Source: Schistosoma haematobium | Lineage: Eukaryota > Platyhelminthes > Trematoda > Strigeidida > Schistosomatidae | Assembly (NCBI RefSeq): GCF_000699445.3 | Contig: NC_067196.1 | Location: 82,884,364 to 82,948,363, forward strand | Reading direction: 5' to 3' | Length of the DNA: 64,000 bases | In this document: one piece after another, positions 23,410 through 35,525 of the stretch | Position numbering within the stretch: position 1 is the stretch's first letter | Layout: every line of letters begins with the position of its first letter | The notes under the pieces: model-generated | What the model saw: the letters and a program-made list of their open reading frames with translations, nothing else | Databases searched by the model: none | Told to the model about the DNA's origin: nothing | Position numbers and translations under genes: made by a program

Positions 23410-23770
23410 ATATTTATCAGTCAGTCACAACGTAGGACCAGGCACATACATGCATCGGTCTAAGTTGCCATACCTCATTAGCACAACAAGATGAACAGTA
23501 AATTAATAGAAGTAGTTACTTCACTGGTAGTAATATATAGAAGAAAGGTTGTGTATAAAGATATAATACAGTAAGAAAAAATTAGTTCATAGAAATAAAG
23601 GTATAAAGCAATTTTAATCTCATCATTTAAGGGAAGACAAAGAGTGTACACACGTACTTCATTGTGATCGTTTCCAAGCCATGTCATCCAGAGTCTCCAA
23701 CCATTGGTTACGATAGTCACACGGACCTCAACTAAGTAGTCCGCATTTACGAATAGACATGTCACTATAA
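23410..23770 (-). pseudogene. 3' end fragment of the 53-56 kb LINE family
   Basis: On the minus strand it matches the C-terminal tail of the LINE at 53.2-56.0 kb (LVEVRVTIVTNGWRLWMTW corresponds to the WGPRDFRNQWLETLGDMA region) and its 3' untranslated region, ending in a GACTGACTGA tail at about 23418-23430. Strongly 5' truncated. Confidence 0.75.
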
Positions 23771-24084
23771 CTCATACCTTTTGTTCATAAATGGGGATTA
23801 TTTAAAATATGTTAGTTGGTCAGATAGTGTGTAATATGAACAGTATTATGATTATTATTTTGTTAGATAATTATTTCATATTAAACATAATCTGAACACC
23901 AACATTGTAAAACAGCAATATTTACATGTAATCATATTATTTACTTATAGTTGGACTGAATGGAACAGATTATACTATCCGTATTTGTATTATTTGAACA
24001 AACCATGCCTACGGAGTATATTTAAAGGAGAACTAACTCTGTTAAATTAATAAAGATGAATGAATCTGACAATAAAATATCTTA

Positions 24085-24200
24085 AATAAAGTGAGTAGAA
24101 CAAGATTAGTAGAATAACATGAATACACTATATTTCAAGGCTTTTCATCAGTTGTAAACCGCCTAAATTTATATTAGTAATATTATTATAAAAAGGTTTA
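24085..24200 (+). repeat. Dispersed GCAGAATAATATGAA family, copy
   Basis: AACAAGATTAGTAGAATAAC, then CATGAATACACTATATTTCA and GGCTTTTCATCAGTTGTAAA match, with divergence, copies at 45966-46070, 42950-43010, 48800-48900 and (inverted) 61008-61090. Function unknown. Confidence 0.45.
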
Positions 24201-24879
24201 CATATTGTAATCAATGAAGTTTAGTTCGAAACGATGTAAGAAACAAGAAAAGGAAACGATATTTTTCACATAATAGTTAAGATGGATTAGTATTTACATG
24301 CTGAAGATGAAGGTTGATGTTATGTAAGCCAATAAAAAGATAAGTGATCAGTATGTATAGAAATAAAAAGTTTGTAGTTTTTACAAGACAATACAAATAT
24401 ACACTGTTATGTAATTCCTACAGACTTCTTAACTTTTTAATCTACAACAACTTACTAGGCATATGATAACACATGATAAGTAGTTTTTCTATATCAGTGT
24501 TTTGAATCGAGATCAACTATCTTCTTTCATACATTTATATTAGAAGTAAATTACACAATCCATCGACACATAACTTGTTGGGAAAGATATTGATTAAGAG
24601 TTATCTTCTATTTAGTATTAAATTTATTTTTCATTTCTTAAAAAGACTTTCAATCTCTTAGGTATTCTGAATGTCTGATTTAGAAAATCCTTTTAGTTAT
24701 CATGCTAAGAATTTTATTTATTTCCAGAACTGTTTGTCACATGAATCTAATATTTGGCATAAAATTCTATTCTTGTCTTAGATTAAAAATATCACAAAAT
24801 CTAAAATGTTTCTTTGTAAACTAAAGACTCTGTCTATGGTTTTGTACTTTTTGGTATTTCGATTTTTGAAGTAGTTATA

Positions 24880-25395
24880 TCATTTTCTCGAAGGTTCGAG
24901 GAAGATGTCAAATGTCATGGTAAAAATCACCGGCTGATCATAGCTTAACAAATATTGAAACCCTATGACTACTGAACTGCTGTTTCGTTCTAGTTTTGGA
25001 ATTTCACAGTACTGTACATCCATAAATCCTCCGGAGATCAGATAAGCGACCTTTCGAACATCATGTATGGTAACAATTGTATCCACTAATCACTAACTTC
25101 GACAGATAGCGCCTGGTGTTTTAATGAGAAGCTGTAACCTATGAAGTTGAGCTTTGTCATATACTAGGCAGTCAACTGCTAACGATAATGGAAATTAATT
25201 GAGCAATATCGTGAACTGATTGATTTTGAACATGTAGACCATTGGATGTTAGTAAGACAAAGACCACACAACAATATCAGAAGGTTATAGGTTCGGTCAC
25301 AGGTGTGGTCGAGAATGCGCACTTCTTAGAAACCCCTTACTAGAACGAAACAGCTTTCCAGTATATCCTGGGTTTTTCATTAGGTTTTCTTAAGT
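24880..25395. mobile_element. Degenerate SINE-HH pair (head to head)
   Basis: 24880-25100 is a minus-strand copy: its complement reads ACTAGAACGAAACAGCAGTT and then CAGTAGTCATAGGGTTTC, matching the hammerhead 3' half and the element end. 25120-25395 is a plus-strand copy with the leader, CCATTGGATG, a B-box-like GGTTCGGTCAC, the hammerhead remnant GAACGAAACAGC and the CCTGGGTTTTTCATTAGG end. Both hammerheads are broken. Confidence 0.6.
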
Positions 25396-27574
25396 AGAAT
25401 AATTCGACTATGTTTACTATAAAATTAATTAAACAATCGATGAAAGTATAAATTTTAGTGTTCAGGTAGACGTTATTGTACGTGATACTATTTAAAACCA
25501 TTGTATTAGCCAGCCATTTTGTTATTACCTAAGTTTTCTATCCATAAAATTTCAAATAACAATGCTTGGATACAATTCGCGATACAAATGGCTTTGTCTC
25601 TCTTTTAATGTGAAACGAAAAAAGAAGAATAAGTGATGGAATACCCAATTATTGTCCAAAATCAACTCTACTCTTAGTTATTTCGAAAAGCCTATTACCC
25701 AAATTACAATATATCATAGTTTTCTACGTGTCATATCAACAATTTATTAAGATTAACCAGTATTATGTAGAAGGGAGAATATAAACGTGGAGTAGTTAAT
25801 TTGAATGTTATTGTAAAGTGTCGTTAGACTTCACTCTGATGTAATCAAAGGAGACCGATACCACATTTACACTAGTATGTTCAGTGAGAAATCACTAATA
25901 ATAACTCACTCATGATATCAGTTTTGGCCTAAATAGCTCAGAAGTAATTTTCCTATCATTAACACTTAGTGAAGTAAGTTTAAATCCCGCGGAAATCATC
26001 AGTTCCACCAAGATTACAGATAATCCATCCTGATGCATTCAGTTTAGCATAAAATATAAGCCTTCTGTTTGTTTCCTTCAATTAGCCAACGTTAGGATTC
26101 GTTACGTTGGAATATTTCGTATATCCCCTACTGATAGTTAATAAACACGATTTTATTATTCTAGAGGGAGCAACATATTTGTTCGAGAATAACAGCAAAC
26201 GATAGAATGATCTCTTAGCAGGTAAGAGGCATGGAAAAGCAGTGCATATAAATAATGTGTTACCACAAATAGTATTAAGATTCAAGTGTTCACTTTAAAC
26301 TGGTTAATTTCATTAAAACTAAGAATATAAGTTCCAAGTATTGAATACTCAAGGAAATATGTATTTTAGAGCATTAACTACAACATCATACAGATAAATA
26401 TTTGAGTCCTAACATTTCAGTAGGCGACCATCAAGTTTGGGAAATTAAAGGAATTAGTTTGAAATTGTAATACTTACTAAAATATGTTTCATTTTCTGTT
26501 AAACTATACGTTCAGCTATATTGTGGTGTGGGTTACTTATATCCACATAAGTAGTATATAACGGTGGTCAGGCATGGAATATATTTCAGTAGTAGATCGA
26601 TAAGGGAAGAAAGGAAAAGGAACGCAATTGATATGAAAATGCATGATCAGTGAAATCTGAGACAATGGATTGATGTTTGCAACAGGAACAGTCAAGTTTG
26701 ATAATGATGGGTTGATATTTTGCAAATTAACAATTTACTATATGTAAATAAATAGTATATTTGTAATATCCCAATGAGTAGAAAAATTAGATTTTCTGAC
26801 GTTTCCTAGCTTAGTGTAAGTCACTTCTCTGAAGAAGTGACAATCTGCCCAATGCTCAATTTATTCGAAATTATCAAATCAAACCTTGGTAATGATACCT
26901 AATTTACTATATAGTTCTCAGATTTTAGTGAGATACTCTGTAATTTCATGTCTAATATATCCGATTGTCCCTACTCATCATATTGTTCACAACAATGTAA
27001 GTTTCATTGAATCTTGAAAAAAAAAAGAAACACAAATCTAAAATCTATTCCAGTGACAGATAATACATTCGAAATTCACGCTGAAAGATACTTTTAGAAT
27101 AGAGCCTAGATTATATATATAACCTATTTTTACTGTTTATATCTTTTATAGTAGATATCAACCGGGGACTTTGAATTAACCAATAATATTTGGTCACATG
27201 ATTAAGGTAAGTCATTTTAATTTCAACCAATCATAATAAAATTATCTGTATTTAAGATACACACATGAAATCAGAACCATTCGAATAGGAGTAGGCGTTA
27301 ATGAATTACATGATTACACATGTATTAAAACAATGTATCTACACATGTTCTATACATTTTCACTCAAAGAAATTTGGAATTCTTTGAAGAATCAACATTT
27401 ATTTATTTATATTTTCTATATAAAGAAATTGGAATCAAAATCTTATAATGATTTCTGTATAATGTGATTATATATATTTATATATTGATGTAAAGTTGAT
27501 AGGATTTGTTGAATTCGAAAGGAATCTTTAACATCATTGTTGAAACTTTTTAATCTTCTCGATTGTCTATAACA
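25396..27574. other. Intergenic region upstream of the receptor gene
   Basis: AT-rich. Contains a minus-strand copy of the GGGACAAT family at about 26900-27000. A run of TATATATATTTATATATTG at about 27468-27486 lies 90 bp upstream of the receptor ATG and could serve as a promoter, but such runs are common here. No other gene seen. Confidence 0.4.
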
Positions 27575-28321
27575 ATGTCATTAAATTTTAATAAACTTTT
27601 TTTACAAGATATACTATCTCGAAGAGAATCCCCGCATGCACTTGACTTAAATGAAGAAAATCTTAAAATTCAAGAAGAATCAGAGTATTCAGCAGAAGAT
27701 AATGATGATAATGATGCTGATGAATATGATGATGAAGATAATGAATCTGACGATCGATTTACTGAGGATAATAATAATAATAATGATAATAATGAATATT
27801 CATACTATACCGATGAAAAAACATGTACTAATAATAAAATTAATGAAAATAATAAAACAACTAATAAAATCAAATCAGGAGAACATTTACAACAGTTTAG
27901 ACTTATTTCAGCATTGAATAATTTACGATTAGCTGTAGATAAACAAGCTAAATTACAATCATTACTTAGTGATTATAAACATAAAGATAAAAGTCAAGAT
28001 TCTAGAATATTGTCGAAATTATTAACAGTTGAAGAATATAATCCTACACCTGATGATACAACTAATCAAACTAGTAATCTATCAGACGTAATAACAACAA
28101 CAACAGATAATAAAAATGATACGAAAAGAAATATTGAATTTGAAATTGAACAAAAAGATGAAACTACAAGTCCTACTAGTAAAACAATTCAATCTAAAGT
28201 GACATATAGATCGTCGAAAAAACCATGTCAACATAATACAACAGATATACCTATATCTTTAACAGATAAAGATATGATAGCATTTCGAAGAAATGAACGT
28301 TTATCAAAAAGAAAAGAGAAA
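27575..28321 (+). CDS. Cys-less pentameric ligand-gated ion channel, exon 1 (acidic N-terminal region)
   Basis: The first coding exon of a pentameric ligand-gated ion channel that would sit in a membrane and open in response to a small ligand, which is unknown. It encodes residues 1-249. It starts MSLNFNKLFLQD and then has a strongly acidic, Asn-rich stretch (about residues 38-80, including EDNDDNDADEYDDEDNESDD). A helical segment follows (about 95-120), then a Thr/Asn/Lys-rich linker and basic SKRKEK at the end. No signal peptide is visible, which is unusual for this family; an upstream exon might supply one. The start is the first ATG, four codons after an in-frame TTG. The exon ends at a phase-0 GTAAGT donor (28322) and joins in frame to the ligand-binding domain at 43595. 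An extra exon inside the 15.3-kb intron cannot be excluded. Confidence 0.75.
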
Positions 28322-28574
28322 GTAAGTTATAATTGTGAAATATTTTTTCTATTCTATGAAAAGAATTTGTTTTATATTAGATTTTAATAAGAATATGAAT
28401 ATCATACTTGATAAAAATGAAACTAAATTTGTAAATTGCACTTTCCAGAGTGTTTTCCATATAACTGGTTACAGAAAGACCATTCATGTGTCTTACATCT
28501 ACCCATGGGTTCGCTGAAATGTTTTCGATTTCTTTGATCCTCAACTTCTAATTGTTTCTGATAGAAAGCAATCT

Positions 28575-28870
28575 CAATGGTTAAGATCATGAGTCAGTTG
28601 AAGCTAGACCACCATGGAAAACCTGGAAGCACTGGACGGCCATTTCGTCCTATTGTGAGACTCCTCAGCAGTGCGCATCCACGATCCTGCACCCTGCGAG
28701 ATTCGAACTCAGGACCTGCTGGTTTTGCGCGCGAGCACTTAACCACTAGACCACTGAGCCGGCCGGCACCCAACAGTGTTAATGTCTAACTTCAGCTAAT
28801 CCACGAAATTGAGCGACACATTCACCATTGTCTTCAGTGAGTTACTATCTCACAACACACCTGGTTTGTG
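28575..28870 (-). mobile_element. SINE-HH, near full length
   Basis: Minus-strand copy with 3' end at about 28590 (GTTGAAGCTAGACCACCATG), hammerhead at 28629-28674, B-box complement GATTCGAACTC near 28710, A-box-like region near 28750 and the leader to about 28870. No second arm is present, so this is a single copy. Confidence 0.85.
28629..28674 (-). ncRNA. Hammerhead ribozyme motif, apparently intact
   Basis: On the minus strand: stem I GCACTG with CAGTGC, core CTGAGGA, stem II GTCT with GGAC around a CACAATA loop, core GAAA, stem III ATGG with CCGT, and the cleavage-site C before CAGTGC. All invariant core positions are present; two pairs are G-U wobbles. Confidence 0.75.
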
Positions 28871-29624
28871 ATGTAGATATTTTGCTGATTCAAATTTCGA
28901 TGCATGTTGCTAGAGGCTTAGAATGATCAGTTTCCTATAGATCCATACCAATTCCATAGTTATTTTTAAGTTATGCACTTTTCCAATAGAAAATGAAATG
29001 TTATCGCATAACTGACCTCTAATCCCTGATATCAATATGGATCTTTTTTTTGTATGTCACGTTGTTTATCGAATAAAGGTCATTTCATGCCCGTATTCAT
29101 CAACAGATTAGTTAGAAAGAAGAAAATGGATCGACCACTTTTCATTATCCAATCGTATTAAAACATTCACAATCTAAACTGAAATTTATATAACCAAAAT
29201 TTGTTTCCATTATTGATCGATTTCTGTTTTCTTCCGATATTGTATGTATGATTAAAAATGTAATTTTTTAAAGGATAAAACAATTGGAAGGTGTTTAATG
29301 GATTTTGTGTTTTCGTTTAAAAACGCATTGGTTATCCGAGCAGATGCCTTAAAATTAATTAAAGGGGATATTTATAGATAGAGAAGTTGACAACATATGA
29401 CGAAAGACATTAGTCACAATGTCATTTACTTCATTCTTTTAAGGTTTTTGTAATTTACATGATAAACGCTAAATTTTTGTGTTGAATTAATAATCAGGAA
29501 CTGTCTTAATAATAAGCGCCTAGCTAATTTACCTCTTAAAATTAACACATTAAATCTATTTGTTGAAAAAGTGCTATTTTACGTTGAAGTATATTATGCT
29601 TAAGTGAAAGAAGTACTGTCGGAG

Positions 29625-30060
29625 CGAGTACTATATCAAGTCCACTACTCTGGAGAGATTAATCTATTCATTCTTCTTGAGCCACATTTTTGCCCAGTCA
29701 CTTATTCGCCTATCAACCTTAACTATCTTTATGTAAGCGTATGTGTGTGCATTTCTTATCTTACTATCGAATGTTTTTGGTCTGACCATAAATATCGATT
29801 AACGATTGATTAAATCGAGTTGGTTTACATGCCTTCTCCACCGCACATCATTTCGTTTCATCTCGGTCTTTTCGTTCCTTTGATCGCTTGCCTGGATCAA
29901 TGACTATGAAATATAGGTATTCATATCCCATTCTCGTATTTCGTTATTCACCAACGCGAGTTAAGTCGATATTTATATACGAGGATTAGTGACATGTATA
30001 TTTCGATAACAAGTGGTAAGTGATCTACCTGGAGTCGGATCTATGACCATTAAAAAACAA
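29625..30060 (+). repeat. Dispersed repeat E, diverged copy
   Basis: Same order of blocks as 49405-49890 (for example CTTCTTGAGCCACATTTT, TATGTGTGTGCATTTCTTAT, ATAAATATCGATTAACG, TTCTCCACCGCACATC, ATTCACCAACGCGAGTTAAG), clearly older. It may be an LTR or leader of an LTR element, because it ends in a stretch like CTGGAGTCGGATCTATG, shared with copy 1 as CTGGAGTAAGATATGG. Confidence 0.6.
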
Positions 30061-30224
30061 CAAAATTCACAGAATAAAGTGAATTCATTTTATTTCAAAA
30101 CTTCCTTTCGGTTTGTTATGACTTTAGGTTGCTGTCGATTTTTACCCTGTGCTAATTGTTGTGTCCTTGACTGGAAAATTAGAGAGCAGCGTACTTATCG
30201 ATCGACTACAGTGACACGTAAACA

Positions 30225-30410
30225 CGAACGAACGGCCTACAGTTCTGATTGGTCCTGCTTCCCTGTCCAGCCCAGCCAGTTGAGTCCAGAACACAAGCCA
30301 CAGCCTCGGAGATATGAATCATTATATTTCAAACATACTTTGTTTATATACCAAACAAGCATACCACATCGTACCATAAAATAGAAAACAACATTTTGTA
30401 CAATATTCAA
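30225..30410. repeat. Dispersed repeat, related copy at 21780-22030
   Basis: See the copy at 21.8 kb. This one reads CTGTCCAGCCCAGCCAGTTG and then ACAGCCTCGG, with the same downstream blocks. Confidence 0.5.
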
Positions 30411-31199
30411 CAAGTGAACAGATATCGACCAATAGGAAATGTCCATTTAAAGTCCAAGGACACCATTGGACTTACCATGATAATTATTGGTCTATTCCTC
30501 TGCATCCACAACACGGTTGTAAGCCCTCTAAGGTTACGAAGATTTATATCATTAGACGCAAATGCTTAACACTCCAATTAGTGAAGTTGATATGTACATT
30601 TGAAATGGAGCAACACATAAAAGTGAACAATATCGTTTTCAGTTAGATCCTCACCAGTCTTTACAGTAATATACAATAATATTTATATGCATATACGAAA
30701 TTATTAAACCAGTCAAGGCAGTTCATGAGTCAATAATAACAGTGGAATAAATTGCATAAATAAATATAAGTCAAAAGTACAAATGAATGGTGTGATGACA
30801 GGTAAACTAGTTGTGATAAGAATAATAAAAGCTTGAATCCATGTTTCATTATAAGAAGTAGATCAATGACTTGAAAAATATAGACACTAAATAATAAATA
30901 GAATCGTTTACTAAAAATAATTCGGCAAAGGAAGAAATAAGGGTGTTACAAATTTCTTATCAAAGACGTTGATTGCTAGCTAAAATCCCTATATTTGAAA
31001 TGGATCCGAAAATCATAATAATTGTACAAAAAACACATTGTGAAATAAGGCTAAAATTAATAAGCATTTGAATTTTGAAAAAAGATGAAGAAAACTGACC
31101 GTGTAAGGTAGCATTAATTACTAACAATTATAATAAAATATTAAAAGTGATTAGATTATCTTATAGTTTATCATCAACATTCACAACAAACCTACCTAT

Positions 31200-31745
31200 T
31201 ATCAGAAAAGGGGTTTTGTGAATATTATAGTAATTTAATAGTTGAGTTCATGGGTCAGTTGAGTCTAGACCACCTTGGAAAACCTGGGAGCACTGGATGG
31301 CCATCTCGTCCTAGTGTGGGATTCCTCAGCAGTGAGCATCCACGACTCCACCCCGAGAAATTCGAACCCAGAGCCTTCAGTCTCGCGCGCAAACGCTTAA
31401 CCTCTAGACCACTGAGCCATCCGGCATCCAACAGTGTTAATGTTTAACCTCAACTAGTCCACGAAATTGCGCCACCGTCCATCATTGTCATCAGTGAGTT
31501 ACTATCTCACAACAGACCTGGTTGGACCCCACTGGTCACCACTTCTCACTAGAAATCCAGGAAATAATTCTTGGAGACAGTCACTAGTGAGCATATGATA
31601 ATTATAATCAGAGAGGGGTTTTGTGGATATTCTAATGGATGCGCACTGCTGAGGAGTCTCACAGTAGGACGAAACGGCTGTCCAGTGCTTCCAGGTTTTC
31701 CATGGCGGTCTAGCTTCAAATGACTGGTGAACTCAACTATTAAAT
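31200..31745. mobile_element. SINE-HH compound insertion with 12-bp target duplication
   Basis: The whole 546-bp unit is flanked by AAACCTACCTAT (31188-31199 and 31746-31757). From the left it holds slightly more than one complete minus-strand unit (31200-31632) and then a plus-strand 3' part (about 31635-31745). GGGGTTTTGTG occurs at both ends of the minus unit (31210-31220 and 31615-31625), giving a unit length of 405 bp with overlapping ends. The minus-arm hammerhead is mutated (GAAA to GAGA); the plus-arm one is intact. The long target duplication points to target-primed reverse transcription. Confidence 0.85.
31643..31688 (+). ncRNA. Hammerhead ribozyme motif, apparently intact
   Basis: Stem I GCACTG with CAGTGC, core CTGAGGA, stem II GTCT with GGAC, core GAAA, short stem III ACGG with CTGT, and cleavage predicted after C31682. 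Confidence 0.75.
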
Positions 31746-33173
31746 AAACCTACCTATATTGATAATTACTTAATCTTACTAAAAATAACTTGATTCCATG
31801 AGAAGTATATGTACTTAAGTCAATACAAAATTAATGTATGAATATCATTATGATCGTATAGTAAAAAAAACTATTTGATCATACTTCTAATTTCTATGAC
31901 ATGGAGAAGTCTATGACAGTTTTCTTCTGTACTCATAAGTTAGTACTGAAATGCTTGATTACAATAGTTTGTACCATGCGTCCTAAAATTGACGTTGGAT
32001 AACAATAATAATATGATATATTCTGAAAATAATAATGACAGAATTCCTGCCAGTTTACAAGTATAATCATTTTCATATAAATAGTAATAATAAATATAGA
32101 GGATAAATATTTGGTATTAGATTGTTTGAAGGGTTCTTACTCAAAAATTGTTTGGGTAGTACATTTTTCACATGTATTACAGCAATAAAAAGGATCAGTC
32201 AGGAACCTCCAATTCTTTTTAAGTGAACATTCTGTTGATTTATGAACGGTGTATTTATGGTCATTTCTTGCACCATAACAAACTGATTATAGTCATCTAA
32301 AACTAGAGAAAATAAAATGGAATAAGGGAGCACAGAACAACAAAAGCAATAATCACTACGACGGATCTGTCAGGTCTAACGTAATACATATTTCAAGTTA
32401 TTTAGGAATTATTCAAATTAGTTAAGGTTACTAGGAACGGTGTTAGTGTAAAAGTTACAACTGGCAGTTAGGTTTACTCAGTAGGGTCAGTATTAAAACG
32501 ATTAGACATCTGAAGTTTCTATAACCTCACTTGTGGAATGGGATCTGCTTACAGGTGTACGGACATTTATAGCATTTTTAGAGCAGAAATACGTATCTGT
32601 GCGGTGAACAAAGAATGAGAGTGATTTCATTTTACGGACAGATTAAAATGAATTATTCGAGAGTCTGGAAAGTATTAGTAAAGTAATTCATATGGAGAAA
32701 AGATTTAGAATGTCATTGTTTCACCAATAACAAAGAGTTACAGATTCTGTAATTAGGAGTTTCTGCATTTTAACTTACGACATTGAATGTAAAGAATAGC
32801 TAATTAAATATTTTGAAGGGGAGGATAAGATTTAGTTTGATTTTCTTCTTCCATAAAGAGTCGAGTCCAAATTTATTACGTCTGAATGATTGGATATTTT
32901 TACTTTGTGTTCACTCTCCATCATGGGCCTAGCGAGTACACTTGTAACAGATACTCAAAACTAAACATCACATGACTGAAAATTTAAAAAGATAAACAAA
33001 TTTTGGTAATTGAACAGAAACATTTCATACGCATTATGATTTTAATGTGAACTGCATGAAAGTAAATAGAATACTCAATATATTTGGAACGAAAACATAT
33101 GAAACTGATTTCATTCTTGTTCACTTTTCTGTTATCAAAATTAACTACGGAAAGAAACAAATGACTTATTTTA

Positions 33174-33323
33174 ATGGAGTTTTGTTCTCTGAGCTGGTTG
33201 GTTTGGTCGTGGAGCTTTCATCGTTCTTCTAAACGACATCATCTGAAGTTTGTGCTGATGATGTCGTTCAGAAGAACGATAGCTCCACGACCAAACCAAC
33301 CAGCTCAGAGAACAAAACTCCAT
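33174..33323. repeat. Hairpin (dyad) repeat
   Basis: Left arm 33174-33243 and right arm 33257-33323 are almost perfect reverse complements (one mismatch and a 3-base gap). The 13-base loop is TGAAGTTTGTGCT. A diverged relative with the same loop lies at 59510-59660. Pieces of its flank (CCACCTGAGCTACAAATCTT) occur at 17824-17870 and, inverted, at 58630-58660. Confidence 0.85.
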
Positions 33324-33914
33324 CAAAATCATCCACCTGAGCTACAAATCTTCTCCATCATCACAAATGACTTATAGTATTTATAATAATGCACTTGTTA
33401 TCTAATAAGCAAAATCAGTAGACTTTCATCATTACAAATTATTAGACATTATGAAATCTATCGCTTTTCATTGAACAATAATTATAAACATTATAGTTTA
33501 ATTGCAGATCAGTTGCCGCCCAAAACGTTTAGAGATATTATCCTTGTTTATGATATTTAGCGAGATGAGCTCAAACGTCTTATAATTGGTAGTACCATTT
33601 TAAATATATCTTGATTATGAGTGCTAAACTTAGGTACATGTATATGTGTCCGTCACCTTCAGTTATTTATATGATAACATCATTATTTAATATTTAAAAT
33701 AATCCGTGACTATCGATTACATTATCATAGTGATATAAACCATAATGATCCTTGACTGTTTTCAAACTTTTCCATTCTATATTTTGAATATGATATCACT
33801 ATATAAAATTATATAAAATTTCATTTCTAGGTAATATGAACACTACTTCTAACGAATAGAGGACTCTCTGTTTTTAGCTTAGAATATCAAGAACCATGAC
33901 GTAAATGATAAAAT

Positions 33915-34440
33915 GTTATTTATTTATTTATTTTAACACATAAATACTGACACAAGGGGGGCGAGTTACATATGCGCCACACAAATCTCATTTGATTTGT
34001 GTGAGGACTGTGATACTACCCGGGTGCCCAAACCGAAGAAGATGGTGTTCTTAGGGGGCCACATCCGGAGCCTTCAACCTGAAGGTCTGATCCACAAGGC
34101 AGTGGAGCAACGTAAGAAGATACAGTCCCATGATAGCTGGTGATCAACGATTGGTTCATACGCCATTTGTTCCTTCAGGATACTGGAGCCCATGTGCACC
34201 ACTGGTTTGGAATCAGGGTTTTCCAACTCCTTTAGGTGGACTCTCCATATCCGTCAACCCGATTAAAGCGCCGGAGGTTCGCTTTTCGTCTCCTCAATTT
34301 CGTGAAGAACACCCCCAACACAAGAAGGCAATGAGTGGGACTTCCTTTGCAGAGGCTATATAAGCGTGGCCGTGTGAGAGCATTTGGAGAGGGAGAGCTG
34401 ACTCTCCCCACCCTCGGCCGTACCAGGGCATTTGGGGGCT
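33915..34440 (-). mobile_element. AAAT-tailed retroposon, full length
   Basis: Minus-strand copy: begins GCCCCCAAATGCCCTGG at about 34439 and ends with the ATAAATAAATAAAT tail at about 33915. About 85-90% similar to the other copies by eye. Confidence 0.75.
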
Positions 34441-35044
34441 AAGAAAAGCTTTTATTCTTTCAATACTACTAAAATGACATTCGACTAAGTAAAACAAGTA
34501 GAATAAAACTAGTGATTGTATAATATTCTATTGTATTAGTAATGTCTAATTTACTAAGTTACATAAATAATTTAACACTAAATTTATTTGTTCATAATGT
34601 GACATTTAAAGTTTTGTAAAAAGTGATATTCTGTTGAAAGATTTAAAAGATGAACAAAAAGAAAAACGGTACACTCATGAAAAACTACTAACTATTAAAC
34701 TATCCTTATTGAAGGGTATTTTATATTTTGATCTTTAAAATATTCAACAAACTATATTTTTATATAAATAAACTGAATTGGACATTTTAATTTCATAGGC
34801 TATTTTAAGAGAGAAAGTTAAGAGAAACAGAACATTTAAAGTGATACATGATTTGTTATTTTTTTTATTTTTTGGGTTTTTTTGTTGTTGTTTTGGTTTG
34901 GACAAAAATAGAATGATCGATCAACAGTCAAATGGACTTTAAAGAGAAAAATGTAATAGGAACAATGGCGTTATTGGTTATGTTCAGCTAATCAATTTAG
35001 AAAGTGTTTTATGATAATTCTTTTACATAAAATGTTACTTACTT

Positions 35045-35525
35045 TACTTACTTAAGCCTGTTACTCCCAATCGAGCCTAGGCCTCCGACTGCCATTCTTT
35101 AACCCACTCTGCCTTCCTTTCCAGTTCTATCCAATTTTTGTTCATTTTTATTATGTCTGTCTCCATTTCTAGACGTAATGTGTTCTTTGGTCTTCATCTC
35201 CGCCTTTGGCCTTGAGGATTCCATGTGAGCGCTTGCCTTGTGACGCAGTTCGGTACTTTTCTCAATATGTGTCCTTTCCACTTCCAGCGCTTCCTGATTT
35301 CTTCCTCTGCCTGAATCTGGTTTGTTCTCTCCCATAATAGGTTGTTGCTGATAGTGTCTGGCCAACAGATCCGAAGTATTTTGGGTAGACAACTGTTAGT
35401 AAACACTTGTATCTGATTGATGATGGCTTTCGTAATTCTCCAAGTTTCCGCCCCATACGGTAGAACTGTTTTGATATTTGTATTGAAAATTCTGACCTCG
35501 GTGTTGGTTGACAATTGGCATACAA
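35045..35525 (-). pseudogene. RTE-like LINE, C-terminal and 3' end fragment
   Basis: On the minus strand: [17 protein letters not shown], then [28 protein letters not shown] and, in a shifted frame, [13 protein letters not shown]. This is the region after the reverse transcriptase in SR2/RTE-type elements, followed by the 3' end GTAACAGGCTTAAGTAAG and a short AAGT tail. It is 5' truncated, and the reading frame is broken near 35290. Confidence 0.85.

Noticed and set aside
27651..27917. An 88-codon Met/Ile-rich open frame inside receptor exon 1
   Set aside because: It overlaps the longer exon frame, which has proper splice joining. The Met/Ile runs come from GAT/AAT repeats read in another frame.
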